Origin: Micromonospora inositola
GTDB taxonomy: Bacteria; Actinomycetota; Actinomycetes; Mycobacteriales; Micromonosporaceae
Direction: 5' to 3'
DNA: 64,000 nucleotides
Assembly: GCF_900090285.1 (NCBI RefSeq)
Contig: NZ_LT607754.1
Coordinates: forward strand, 5,296,001 to 5,360,000
Part shown: one piece after another, positions 1 to 7,860 of the stretch
Numbering within the stretch: the stretch's first letter is position 1
Layout of the letters: every line of letters begins with the position of its first letter
Notes under the pieces: model-generated
Told to the model about the DNA's origin: nothing
The model's database searches: none
What the model saw: only the letters and a program-made list of their open reading frames with translations
Translations under genes and position numbers: made by a program

Positions 1-48
1 GTCATCGCCCCCGAGTTGGTGCACTACATCCCGCTTGACGACGCGTGA
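1..48 (+). CDS. 3' end of an unidentified gene
   Basis: The window opens inside a forward reading frame that ends at a TGA at 46-48. Only 15 codons are present, ending in HYIPLDDA, which is too little to name a family. It is listed because the codon use looks coding and the stop is clear. Confidence 0.45.
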   Translation, partial: VIAPELVHYIPLDDA

Positions 49-128
49 CCAGAGGCTGATCACGTGGTCGGGTGGCGGGTGGTGACGGCACCCGGGAGCC
101 GGTGACTGCCGCGGCCTGAAGTCGGCCC

Positions 129-317
129 GTGCCCCTGCTCGCCGAACCCGCCTCGTACCGGGTAGCGCAGCGCGCCGGCTTCGCCGCGGAAGGCACGAAG
201 GGCGGCGAGGGCCACCACGCGGACGGTTGGCACGACATGCACCTGCATGCCCACCTCGACAGCGACGCCGCGACTGAGGCGATCAAGGCGGTCGACGTGA
301 CCGCGCCCGCCGGGTGA
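129..317 (+). pseudogene. GNAT acetyltransferase C-terminal remnant
   Basis: The 62-residue frame contains SYRVAQRAGFAAEGT, the usual conserved segment near the C-terminus of RimJ/RimL-type GNAT N-acetyltransferases (normally S-x-R-V-x-E-R-x-G-F), followed by DMHLHAHL. A GNAT protein is about 170 residues. Here the acetyl-CoA binding loop and N-terminal half are absent, and a TGA lies in frame at 117-119 just upstream. It is best read as a truncated leftover; a real 62-residue protein from the GTG at 129 is possible but unlikely to be active. Confidence 0.5.
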
Positions 318-397
318 CCGGTCAACCGGCGGGCGGCTCCCGGCCGCGCTGCCGCACTCCGCGCCGAAGGTCATCGCGAAGCGAGCAGGCCGGGGAA

Positions 398-1882
398 TCA
401 GCGGAGTTGGCCGGCCGCGTGGATCACGCTCGCGAGGTCCTGCACCTCCGCGTCGTCGGTGGCGGCGGCCGCCCGCTCCGCGATCGCCGCCAGATCGTCC
501 AGGCGCACCTCCCGGCCGTCCGGGCCACCCTGCAGCGCCTGGGCAAAGTAGCCAGCCGCGTAGCAGGTCCGCAACCGCGGGGACGCCTCCCCGAACTTCC
601 GGTTCACGCCGGCGACCGTCACCGACTCGTACGTCTCGGCGGCCTCACGCTTCGTCGGATCGGTCCAGTGCACCTGCACGCGGGCGATCCGGGCCGACGG
701 GGGCGCCCCGTCGGCGAGTCGGACGGCATAGAGCGCCGTGACGCTGTGCCCCGGTCCGACCTCGCCGCCGTCGACGCGGTCGTCGCGGAAGTCCTCATCG
801 TTGAGTGCCCGGTTGTCGTACCCGATCAGGCGGTAGGACCGCACGGATGTCGGTTCGAAGCTCACCTGCACCTTGGCGTCGAGCGCCCGGACACTCAGCG
901 TCGCGGGCAACTGTCGTACGAACACCTTCCGGGCCTGGGCACGCTCGCCGACGTACACCACGAAGCCGTCGCCCCGATCGGCCAGTTGCTCCATCAACTC
1001 GTCGCCGTACTCGCTGCCGACCCCCACGCCGAGCAGGGCGATCTCCTTCTCCGCCTCGTCGCGCACCCGGCGCAGGATCGGCTCCGCGTCGGTCCTGCCG
1101 GCGTTGGCGAGCCCGTCGGAGAGCACGATCACGCGGTTCGTCCGGCCGGGGCGGAACCCCTCGCGGGCCACCCGGTAGCCGAGCACCAGGCCGGCTTCGA
1201 GGTTCGTGCTGTCCCGCGTACGAAGGGAATCGATGGCGTCGTGCAGCTGGTCGGCGTCGGAGATGCGGGTCATCTCCCGAACCACCCGGGCCTCGCCGCT
1301 GAACTCGACGACGGCGATGGAGTCGGTCGGGCGCAACTGGTCCACGAGCGTGTGCAGCGCGTCCTGCACGAGGTCGAGCCGTCCGGGCTCGCCCATCGAT
1401 CCGGAGACATCGACGACGAAGGTGAGGGCTGCGTCCGGACGGCTCTCCTCGTCCTCCGACCGGGTCTGCAATCCGACCCGCATCAACCGGACCTCCCCGG
1501 ACACCTCGTGGGTGTCGGGAAGGCGGGCGCCGTCAACGTGTACGGCGAACCCGTCGCCGGCCGGCTCGGCGTAGTCCTGCCGGAAGGAGTTCACGAACTC
1601 CTCGGGCCGCACCGCGGTCCGCTCGGGCAACCGTCCGTCCATGATGAGCCGGCGGGCGTAGCCGTACGACGCCGTGTCGACGTCGACGCCGAAGGTGGAG
1701 CGCGGGTCGTCCTCCGTTGCGGTCTCGTCACCACCGGACCACGGCGTGCCGTCGTGGTGCCGGACGGATCCCGGGGCCGCGCCGCTCTGCCGTGCGTCCT
1801 GCCCTCCGGCAGTGCAAGCCGTGATCGTCATCGTGATCGCCAGCACTGCGAGCAGCAGCGGCGACCGTCGCATGTGGGCCAT
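398..1882 (-). CDS. von Willebrand factor A (YfbK-like) lipoprotein
   Basis: The product is a 494-residue secreted lipoprotein. The N-terminus has two Arg, a hydrophobic stretch and a lipobox ITAC with Cys at about residue 23. A vWF-N region (FGVDVDTASYGYARRLI, residues 64-80) is followed by a VWA domain whose MIDAS motif DVSGS lies near residues 158-162, then a YfbK-type C-terminal region. VWA domains bind metal and partner proteins; the partner is unknown. The start at 1882 is chosen because GGGAGGATCCG sits directly before it and the signal peptide begins there; the longer open frame upstream lacks coding character. It is a single-gene unit, divergent from the next gene. Confidence 0.85.
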   Translation of the reverse strand: MAHMRRSPLLLAVLAITMTITACTAGGQDARQSGAAPGSVRHHDGTPWSGGDETATEDDPRSTFGVDVDTASYGYARRLIMDGRLPERTAVRPEEFVNSFRQDYAEPAGDGFAVHVDGARLPDTHEVSGEVRLMRVGLQTRSEDEESRPDAALTFVVDVSGSMGEPGRLDLVQDALHTLVDQLRPTDSIAVVEFSGEARVVREMTRISDADQLHDAIDSLRTRDSTNLEAGLVLGYRVAREGFRPGRTNRVIVLSDGLANAGRTDAEPILRRVRDEAEKEIALLGVGVGSEYGDELMEQLADRGDGFVVYVGERAQARKVFVRQLPATLSVRALDAKVQVSFEPTSVRSYRLIGYDNRALNDEDFRDDRVDGGEVGPGHSVTALYAVRLADGAPPSARIARVQVHWTDPTKREAAETYESVTVAGVNRKFGEASPRLRTCYAAGYFAQALQGGPDGREVRLDDLAAIAERAAAATDDAEVQDLASVIHAAGQLR

Positions 1883-2199
1883 CGGATCCTCCCGGGCGGG
1901 CTGGGGGCAGGCGACCCGGCCACAGCGTGCCGGATCTGTTCCGGTCATTGACGCAGACCAGCAGCGAGGCGGATCCCGTCGTGGCCGAGCCGATACGCAA
2001 GCGTGAACGTCGTAACCGCTTCGTGCGCAAGACGTGACCTGAGCCAGCCAGCCGGCGACGGGCCGGAATGGTCTGCTCCGGACGCCGCGCAAGGGCGATC
2101 GGTCTCGATGGAGAGGGTGCCCGATCGAGCCACCCTGCTCCGGATGCGGCAGAGTGGCATTCGTGGCCGGGAACGGCCGGGATGAGGAGGGCAGTGGCC

Positions 2200-3660
2200 G
2201 TGGAACGGACGACTGGGGTGGTGTTTCCCGCGGCCGACGGCACGCGCAGCACGAGCGCGCTCGGCCGCGCGGTCGTCGCCGACGCCCTGCGCGCCGTCGA
2301 CCCGGTCGGCGCGCGCTCGGCCGAGCACGAGACGAACTGGCGGCACGGCTATCTCGGGCATTTCCGCCGCCTGGTCGAGGCGGGACTGCTATCCCGGGAG
2401 GCGGCGGTGACCGTCGCCCGCGACGGGCTCGCCTCCCTGCACGCCCGGATGCGGGTGGTCCCGGACGACGGCCCGGAGGCCGCGCTGGAAGAGGTCTTCA
2501 GCACCTCCACCGGGCAGCCGTTGCGCACGGCCACCGTCGCCGGCACGGGCGAGGTGGAGCGGGAGTTGTCCCTGCCGTACCGGGGGCAGCGGCTGCGCGG
2601 CGACGACCTGCGCCGCCGGCTCGACGCCTGGGTCACCGCCGGCGTCGTCGAACCGTCCTGCGCCGAGGCGGTACGCGCGGTCATGGACAACCCGGACTGG
2701 CTCGACCTGCGCGACCAACGCATCGTGGTGCTCGGGGCGGGCGCGGAGATGGGCCCGCTGCCGTCGGTGCTGCGCTGGGGTGGTGACGTCGTCGCGGTGG
2801 ACCTGCCGCGTCCGGAGATCTGGCGGCGGCTGCTGCGCACCGCTCACCGGTATGCCGGACGCCTGCACCTGCCGGTCCGACCCGGCACCGCCGACGACGA
2901 CGAGGCCCTCGCCGCCGGCGCCGGCGCGGACCTGCTGCACCGCCTCCCCCAAGCCGCCGAGTGGCTGCTCGGGCTCGACGGCCGGCTCGTCCTCGGCAAC
3001 TACGTCTACGCCGACGGGGCGACCAACGTGCGGGTCGCCATGGCCGTCGACGCGCTCACCCGGCGCCTCCAGCAGCACCGCGACGACGTGGCGCTGGCGT
3101 TCCTCGCCACCCCCACCGACGTGTTCGCCGTCCCCACCGAGGCGGTCCGCCACGCCGAACGGGGCTACGCCGCCCGCGGCGTCGCCCGCCGGTCCCTGCG
3201 GCTGCTCTCCGGCGGTCGGCTGCTGCACCGCAACTACCCGCCGGGCGCCGACCCCGGGATCAACGACAGCCTGGTGCCGCAGCAGGGCCCGAACTACGCC
3301 TTGGCGAAGCGGTTGCAGCGGTGGCGGGCGACGGTGGCGCGGGACGCCGGGACGAGCGTGTCGTTCAAGGTGGCACCGCCGACGCGTACCCGGTCGGTGC
3401 TGCGCAACCGGGCGCTCGCCGCCGCGTACGCGGGCGCGCACCGGTTCGGCATCGAGGTGTTCGAACCCGCCACCAGCAACACCCTGATGGCCGCGCTGCT
3501 GGTGCACGACCTGCGCACCGGCGGCGGTCCGGCCCACGCGCACCCGTGGCAGGACGAGGCGTACGCCGCGGCGCACGGCGGGCTGTGGCGGGTGCCGTAC
3601 GCCCCGCGCAGCGCCCTCGGCCTCGCGGTCCTGCTCGGTCTCGGCGGCGCGCGGGCCTGA
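2200..3660 (+). CDS. conserved hypothetical protein with Rossmann-like segment
   Basis: This 486-residue protein has strong third-position GC bias. I do not recognise a characterised family. Near residues 176-186 it has VLGAGAEMGPL, a glycine-rich beta-loop-alpha motif typical of Rossmann-fold nucleotide or SAM binding, followed by VVAVDLP, an acidic residue at the second strand as expected for cofactor ribose binding. No transmembrane segment or signal peptide is seen. The GTG at 2200 is preferred because GAGGAGG (2184-2190) lies 9 nt before it; GTG 2194 and ATG 2182 are alternatives. A SAM- or NAD-dependent enzyme is possible but not shown. Confidence 0.75.
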   Translation: MERTTGVVFPAADGTRSTSALGRAVVADALRAVDPVGARSAEHETNWRHGYLGHFRRLVEAGLLSREAAVTVARDGLASLHARMRVVPDDGPEAALEEVFSTSTGQPLRTATVAGTGEVERELSLPYRGQRLRGDDLRRRLDAWVTAGVVEPSCAEAVRAVMDNPDWLDLRDQRIVVLGAGAEMGPLPSVLRWGGDVVAVDLPRPEIWRRLLRTAHRYAGRLHLPVRPGTADDDEALAAGAGADLLHRLPQAAEWLLGLDGRLVLGNYVYADGATNVRVAMAVDALTRRLQQHRDDVALAFLATPTDVFAVPTEAVRHAERGYAARGVARRSLRLLSGGRLLHRNYPPGADPGINDSLVPQQGPNYALAKRLQRWRATVARDAGTSVSFKVAPPTRTRSVLRNRALAAAYAGAHRFGIEVFEPATSNTLMAALLVHDLRTGGGPAHAHPWQDEAYAAAHGGLWRVPYAPRSALGLAVLLGLGGARA

Positions 3661-3672
3661 ACCGGCAGCCGC

Positions 3673-3753
3673 CTACCGGTCCAGCACGTTTACGGCGAGC
3701 TCCCGCACCACCGACTCGTCGACGTCCACGCCGAGCCCGGGACGACCTCGCGC
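3673..3753 (-). pseudogene. mandelate racemase/enolase-family C-terminal remnant
   Basis: Read on the minus strand, the last 26 codons before a TAG (3673-3675) encode RGRPGLGVDVDE and then VVRELAV. RPGLGVEVDE is the characteristic C-terminal signature of mandelate racemase/muconate-lactonising (dgoD-like) enolase-superfamily enzymes. The remaining roughly 350 residues are missing. Nothing upstream in frame continues the family, so this is a gene scar left by a deletion. Confidence 0.5.
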
Positions 3754-3943
3754 CGAGCCTCACGACGCTACGGCTGCCGATGACCGACATGGGCCGGATG
3801 GCGCTCACCCTCGCACTCAAGCCCCGCGCGACGCGCCCCCGCCGTCGTCCCACCGGCCACACCCTGGTCGTACGCGACTCGACCGGCCCCGCTCCGCCAA
3901 CGTCCCGTCAGCAGGTGAACGCGGTGGCGGGAGTCGGGCCGCA

Positions 3944-3949
3944 TACAGT
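3944..3949 (+). promoter_or_regulatory. -10 element for a leaderless HNH gene
   Basis: TACAGT ends 6 nt before the ATG at 3956, with no purine-rich ribosome site between. A TANNNT box 6-7 nt from a start codon is the usual layout of leaderless actinobacterial genes, so transcription probably begins at or next to the start codon. Confidence 0.45.
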
Positions 3950-3955
3950 GACGCG

Positions 3956-4414
3956 ATGCTGTCCAGGGTGAAGGGGCTGTCCCGACACTTCACCGAGGAG
4001 AGCCTGCGCTCCTACCTGCTCGACCGCTCGGCACGCCGCGCCGACGGCTGCCTGATCGTGCGCGGGTACGGCTCGCGGCGCGACGTCCACCAGAAGGTCG
4101 CCGGACGGGCGTGGGCGCACATCGCAGCCTTTGCGGTGTTCATCGGCGGCTACGACCCCGACCTGGACGTCGACCAGCGCTGCGGCGTGCCGGACTGCAT
4201 CGAGCCCAGCCACCTGCGGCAGGTGAGCCGGGCGGAGAACTGCCGCGACCGACGGCGCAACGACAAGTGCCGCAATGGGCACGACCGGGAGATCGACGAG
4301 GCAACCGGGAAGTATCGCCGGGTGTGCCGCGCCTGTAACCGCGAGGCGCAGCGGCGGTGGCGCGACCGGCAGTCCGCCGAGGTGGCTCGGGCGCGGGCCA
4401 CGTTCGGCCGCTAG
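3956..4414 (+). CDS. HNH endonuclease-like protein
   Basis: A 152-residue protein with the core CGVPDCIEPSHLRQVS and a following N (RAENCRD): a Cys-rich HNH fold of the phage/homing type in which His of SHL and the later Asn are expected catalytic or metal positions. A second zinc-binding pair, CRNGH then CRAC, follows at residues 105-125. It would nick or cut DNA; the target is unknown. It has no restriction-modification partner beside it. Solitary HNH genes of this size often travel with phages or mobile introns, but no other phage gene is visible. Start at the ATG matches the nearby -10 box. Confidence 0.75.
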   Translation: MLSRVKGLSRHFTEESLRSYLLDRSARRADGCLIVRGYGSRRDVHQKVAGRAWAHIAAFAVFIGGYDPDLDVDQRCGVPDCIEPSHLRQVSRAENCRDRRRNDKCRNGHDREIDEATGKYRRVCRACNREAQRRWRDRQSAEVARARATFGR

Positions 4415-4447
4415 CGATCAGGACCAGGTTTGACCCGAAGTGTTGAG

Positions 4448-4463
4448 TGACACGAAAGTGTCA
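4448..4463. repeat. short perfect inverted repeat (TGACAC/GTGTCA)
   Basis: TGACAC-GAAA-GTGTCA is a perfect 6-bp dyad with a GAAA tetraloop, 34 nt after the HNH gene. A second TGTCAGT copy lies at 4480-4486. It could be a weak terminator for the HNH gene or the scar of a mobile element; it has no T-run. Confidence 0.35.
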
Positions 4464-4651
4464 GTGGAAACGACATGGTGTGTCAGTACTTTGATCCTCG
4501 GTCACGCATGGTGAGCCCAGCGTCGTCTGCCGCTGCGACGTCTACGCACTGGATGCAGATGGTTCGGACACGGCCGCGGCACAGGCCCGGCGGCCCGGAG
4601 GGTGACCTTGACCACCGCCGGCCGCCCGCCGCCCACTCGGCGCCTACCGTA

Positions 4652-4667
4652 GTCATCAGTAGATGAC
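4652..4667. promoter_or_regulatory. operator-like palindrome upstream of MFS exporter
   Basis: GTCATC-AGTA-GATGAC is a perfect palindrome 64 bp before the MFS start, and a further GATGAC half-site follows at 4675-4680. The neighbouring TetR-family gene is the natural candidate to bind here and repress the exporter-regulator pair. Confidence 0.5.
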
Positions 4668-4731
4668 ATCGGTTGATGACTTATGCGTCGGACGCGGGTG
4701 GCCATACCCGGCGGTGAGGAGCAGGGCGGGC

Positions 4732-6243
4732 ATGACGGCGGTACGGGAGGAGCTGCCCACGTCTCAGGGGCGCTCGACACGCGGGCTGGTACCCACACTG
4801 ATCTTCATGGGCATCGTGGTCGCGGTGGTGAGCAGCCTCGGTGCGCCGCTCATCCCGAAGATCGCCACGGCCGACGGCGTCTCGGTGACCGACGCCCAGT
4901 GGGCTCTGACGATCACGCTGCTGGTCGGCGCGGTCGCGACGCCCATCATGGGCCGGCTCGGCGACGGCCCGGCGCGGCGCACGGTGATGCTCGCGGGGCT
5001 GGTACTGGTCACGGCGGGTAGCGCGCTGGCCGCGCTGCCGACCGGGTTCGCCACCCTGCTCGTCGGCCGGGGGTTGCAGGGCGCCGGTCTGGGCCTCACA
5101 CCGCTGACGATCGCGACGGCCCGGGACTCGCTGCCGCCGCACCGGGCGCGACCAACCATGGCCATGCTCTCCATCACCACGGTGGCCGGGGTCGGCCTCG
5201 GGTACCCGGTCACCGGACTGATCGCCGAGTACGGCGGGCTGCACCTGGCGTACTGGTTCGGGGCGCTGGTCAGCCTGGTGGCGCTGCTCACCGCGGGGTG
5301 GATCGTGCCGTCCTCGTGTCACCTGCCCAGAGCCAGGCTCGACGTACCCGGTGCGGTGCTCCTCGGTGCCGGACTGGCGGCCCTGATCCTGTGGATCAGC
5401 GAGGGCGACGCCTGGGGCTGGTTCTCGCCGCGCTCGGTGGTGGCGATCGTCGTCGCGGTCGTGGCGACGGCGGCCTGGGCCGGGTACGAGGTGCGCCACC
5501 AGCGGCCGCTGGTGGATTTGCGGCTGCTGCGCCATCGCGGGGTACTGGCGGCGGACGTCACCGCGGTGCTCGCCGGGCTCGGCATGTACCTGCTGATCTC
5601 CCTTGTGGTGCAGTTCGTGCAGACCCCTGTCGGTACGGCCGGTGGGCTCGGCGGCTCGGTCGTCGTCGCCGGTCTCGTGCTGCTCCCGTTCTCCGCCGGC
5701 AGCTTCGCGGCGAGCCGGATCACGCCGGCGCTGGTATCCCGCGGTGGCGGGCGGCTGCTGATCCCGGCCGCGTCCGCGCTCGCGCTCGCGGGCACGATGC
5801 TGTTCGGGCTCCTCCGGCACAACATCGGGGAACTGGTGGTCGTGATGGCCGTGGTCGGGCTGGCGGTGGGTACGGTGTTCGCGGTCATGCCCGGCATGAT
5901 CACTCGGGCCGTACCGGCTCAGGAGACCGGCAGCGCGATGAGCTTCAACCAGGTGCTGCGCTACGTCGGGTACTCCACCGGCAGCGCGCTGAGCGCCGCG
6001 ATGCTGGCCGCGCACACCGCGGACGGGCACCGGTACCCGTCCGCCTCCGGCTACACCGTCGCCGCCTTCCTCGGGGTGGCCCTGTGGCTGATGAGTCTGG
6101 CCGCCGGCGTACTGCTCCCCACCCGGCACCGCCAGCCGGCGGGTCAGACGGTGGACGAGCAGCTCCTCGCGGACGAGCGCATCGCCGACGCGCTCCCCGA
6201 CGACGAAAGGAACGCCGACCGGACCGCCGCGCTGCCAAGATGA
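4732..6243 (+). CDS. MFS drug exporter (14-TM, DHA2 type)
   Basis: This 503-residue integral membrane protein has the layout of EmrB/QacA-type proton-driven multidrug exporters. The motif A-like loop is GRLGDGPARR after TM2, and a long, almost uninterrupted series of hydrophobic helices continues to about residue 470, followed by a charged tail. Substrate is not predictable. ATG 4732 is chosen because GAGGAG precedes it by about 10 nt and the first helix begins soon after. A TetR regulator follows 85 bp downstream and an operator-like palindrome lies upstream, so the two genes probably form a self-repressed efflux unit. Confidence 0.85.
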   Translation: MTAVREELPTSQGRSTRGLVPTLIFMGIVVAVVSSLGAPLIPKIATADGVSVTDAQWALTITLLVGAVATPIMGRLGDGPARRTVMLAGLVLVTAGSALAALPTGFATLLVGRGLQGAGLGLTPLTIATARDSLPPHRARPTMAMLSITTVAGVGLGYPVTGLIAEYGGLHLAYWFGALVSLVALLTAGWIVPSSCHLPRARLDVPGAVLLGAGLAALILWISEGDAWGWFSPRSVVAIVVAVVATAAWAGYEVRHQRPLVDLRLLRHRGVLAADVTAVLAGLGMYLLISLVVQFVQTPVGTAGGLGGSVVVAGLVLLPFSAGSFAASRITPALVSRGGGRLLIPAASALALAGTMLFGLLRHNIGELVVVMAVVGLAVGTVFAVMPGMITRAVPAQETGSAMSFNQVLRYVGYSTGSALSAAMLAAHTADGHRYPSASGYTVAAFLGVALWLMSLAAGVLLPTRHRQPAGQTVDEQLLADERIADALPDDERNADRTAALPR

Positions 6244-6248
6244 CCCCC

Positions 6249-6332
6249 ATGCGCGATCGCAGCGAGCGAATCAATGAGCTGAGCGCGCCGGTGCCTCATG
6301 ACGAAGCCGAGCGCGGCGAGGAGTCGGCATGA
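6249..6332 (+). CDS. 27-residue ORF overlapping the TetR start
   Basis: A short charged ORF beginning MRDRSERINEL and ending AERGEESA sits between the exporter and tetR. Its TGA overlaps the tetR start codon as ATGA (6329-6332), which would couple translation of the regulator to it. I recognise no domain. The repetitive charged composition suggests it may also be a copy of a dispersed intergenic element; only one copy occurs in this window. Confidence 0.35.
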   Translation: MRDRSERINELSAPVPHDEAERGEESA

Positions 6333-6904
6333 GTGACTCGCGCGGCGGCGCGGCCTCCACGCGGCGGCGCCGGGACGCGGACAGCACCCGGGCCGCGCTA
6401 CTGAAGGCCGGAGCCGAACTGTTCGCCGAGCGGGGCTACGACCACGCCACCATCAGGGACATCGGAGAGCGGGCCGGCGTGGACGCCGCCATGATCGCCC
6501 GCTACTTCGGCGGCAAGGCGCAGCTGTACATCGCCGTGCTGCGCGAGGAGATGGGCGACGACATCCCCGTGGACATCCTCGACCCGGCCCGCATGCGGCA
6601 CCTCGTAGACCGTGCCATCCGCCGTGGACCCAGCCCGATCTACCGGGTCACAATCCGGCCGCACGACGATCCGCGGGCGCAGGCCGCGTCGCGGGCGGAG
6701 CTGCACAGGCGGATCGTCGGCCCGCTGGTCGCCCGGCTGGCCGCCGATGGGGTGGACCGGCCGCAGGAGAAGGCGGAGGTACTCACCGCCGCGTTCATCG
6801 GCGTCCTCACCGCCCGGGCCTCTGGCGCATTCGACCGGCTGCCGGACCTCGACGCCGACGATCTGACCTCACTGCTGCTGGAGCTGCTGCCACCGCGGCA
6901 CTGA
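6329..6904 (+). CDS. TetR-family transcriptional regulator
   Basis: A 191-residue protein. Residues 18-64 form the TetR N-terminal helix-turn-helix (LFAERGYDHATIRDIGERAG, then AMIARYFGGKAQLY), and the rest is an all-helical ligand-binding domain with a QAASRAEL segment typical of actinobacterial members. The gene sits 85 bp after the MFS exporter on the same strand. By analogy with other TetR-pump pairs it should repress the exporter and itself; the palindrome at 4652-4667 is the best site. Translation is probably coupled to the small overlapping ORF, as no clear Shine-Dalgarno precedes the ATG other than GGCGAGGAG inside that ORF. Confidence 0.85.
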   Translation: MSDSRGGAASTRRRRDADSTRAALLKAGAELFAERGYDHATIRDIGERAGVDAAMIARYFGGKAQLYIAVLREEMGDDIPVDILDPARMRHLVDRAIRRGPSPIYRVTIRPHDDPRAQAASRAELHRRIVGPLVARLAADGVDRPQEKAEVLTAAFIGVLTARASGAFDRLPDLDADDLTSLLLELLPPRH

Positions 6905-7002
6905 CGCCCAACCGGTGACACCTCAGTCATGGCCCGGCAGCCCCACCCATCGACTGGGTCCTGCCCTCCGCCACTGTCTCCATCGTCATTTGCGCTCTCG
7001 CA

Positions 7003-7350
7003 ATGATGATTTCTCGCTCCTGGCGGTGGAATCCGGTGATGGCGCTCGCGGCTCTTGCCGTGACAGCAGGGTGCTGGGGACTGCTCGAGGGGGTGTATGA
7101 GGGCGAGTGCTGCATGTCCATCCCGGCCAGCGACGCCGCGCCTGCAATCTCGGCGCTGGTTGTTGCTGACGCTGGCCACACCGAATGCGGCCAGGACGGC
7201 GCACTCTGCGATCGGGTGGTCGCCATCAGGACAACCCTCAAGACGGCCGAAGTGCGGGAGGTGTTGCGGTCTCATGGATGCCGATGCCACTGGTCGGGCC
7301 CGATGCACCATCTTGATTCCTTACGCCCAAGAACTGTCATTATGGTGTAG
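7003..7350 (+). CDS. doubtful hypothetical protein
   Basis: A 115-codon frame with a hydrophobic start (MALAALAVTAGC) that could be a poor lipobox and several Cys. Third-position GC is clearly lower than in neighbouring genes and no family is recognised. It lies in a 560-bp stretch (6905-7417) of weaker coding character between tetR and a truncated PLP enzyme. It may be decayed or foreign DNA; treat as unconfirmed. Confidence 0.25.
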   Translation: MMISRSWRWNPVMALAALAVTAGCWGLLEGVYEGECCMSIPASDAAPAISALVVADAGHTECGQDGALCDRVVAIRTTLKTAEVREVLRSHGCRCHWSGPMHHLDSLRPRTVIMV

Positions 7351-7390
7351 TCGCGCTATGGACGTTTTGTCCGTTCTCATTGAGGTGTTG

Positions 7391-7414
7391 TTGTTACCGG
7401 TAATCCGGTAACAA
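7391..7414. repeat. perfect 10-bp inverted repeat
   Basis: TTGTTACCGG-TAAT-CCGGTAACAA is a perfect dyad. It carries a stop in the frame of the PLP-enzyme remnant that begins immediately after it, so it marks the exact break point of that gene. It could be a regulatory operator or a recombination scar. Confidence 0.5.
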
Positions 7415-7417
7415 GCT

Positions 7418-7843
7418 TCCTGCCGCCCCGGGGGCGGTGGTTTTCGTCGTTACGGCGTCGCTCATGCGCGTCGCTGGGCGGCCATCGGCCAGCGCACCAC
7501 GGTCGCGGTAGAGCCGCGCCGCTGCCGGTCTCTGGCCGACGCGCTGGCTGCCGGCCGACCGGTCGACACTCGGGTGCGCTCGGTCGCCGCCTCGGCACTC
7601 GACGCAGCCCGGGTCGGCGACCTGCCGTTCGCGTTACTCCAGCGCCACCCCGTGCGGTCGGTGCTGGTCAGCGACGCCGAGCTACTGGCCGCCCATGACC
7701 TGCTGTGGGAACAGTTCCGAGTGGCGGCCGAACCCGCCGTGGCGGTTCCGTTCGCGGCCTGGCTGGCCGGCCGAGTCCCCGGGCAGCTCCCCTGCGTGGT
7801 CATCTGCGGCGCGAACACCGACTGGTCCCCGGACCGCCCCTGA
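7418..7843 (+). pseudogene. 5'-truncated serine/threonine dehydratase-like PLP enzyme
   Basis: The frame starts with PGGGGFRRYGVA, matching the glycine-rich phosphate-binding loop of fold-type II PLP enzymes. It then continues with VAVEPRRC, RPVDTRVRSVAAS, VGDLPFALLQ, SVLVSDAELLAA and CVVICGANTDW, all typical of the C-terminal half of threonine ammonia-lyase-like proteins. The N-terminal about 170 residues, including the PLP-binding Lys, are missing, and a stop at 7409-7411 blocks any extension. It cannot encode an active dehydratase. It converges on the sirtuin gene. Confidence 0.7.
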
Positions 7844-7860
7844 CCACATGATTCTCCCGG

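Noticed and set aside
314..1951. A long forward open frame opposite the VWA lipoprotein gene
   Set aside because: It mirrors the real gene on the minus strand, which has a signal peptide, MIDAS motif and good ribosome site. Long antisense frames are expected in DNA of this GC content.
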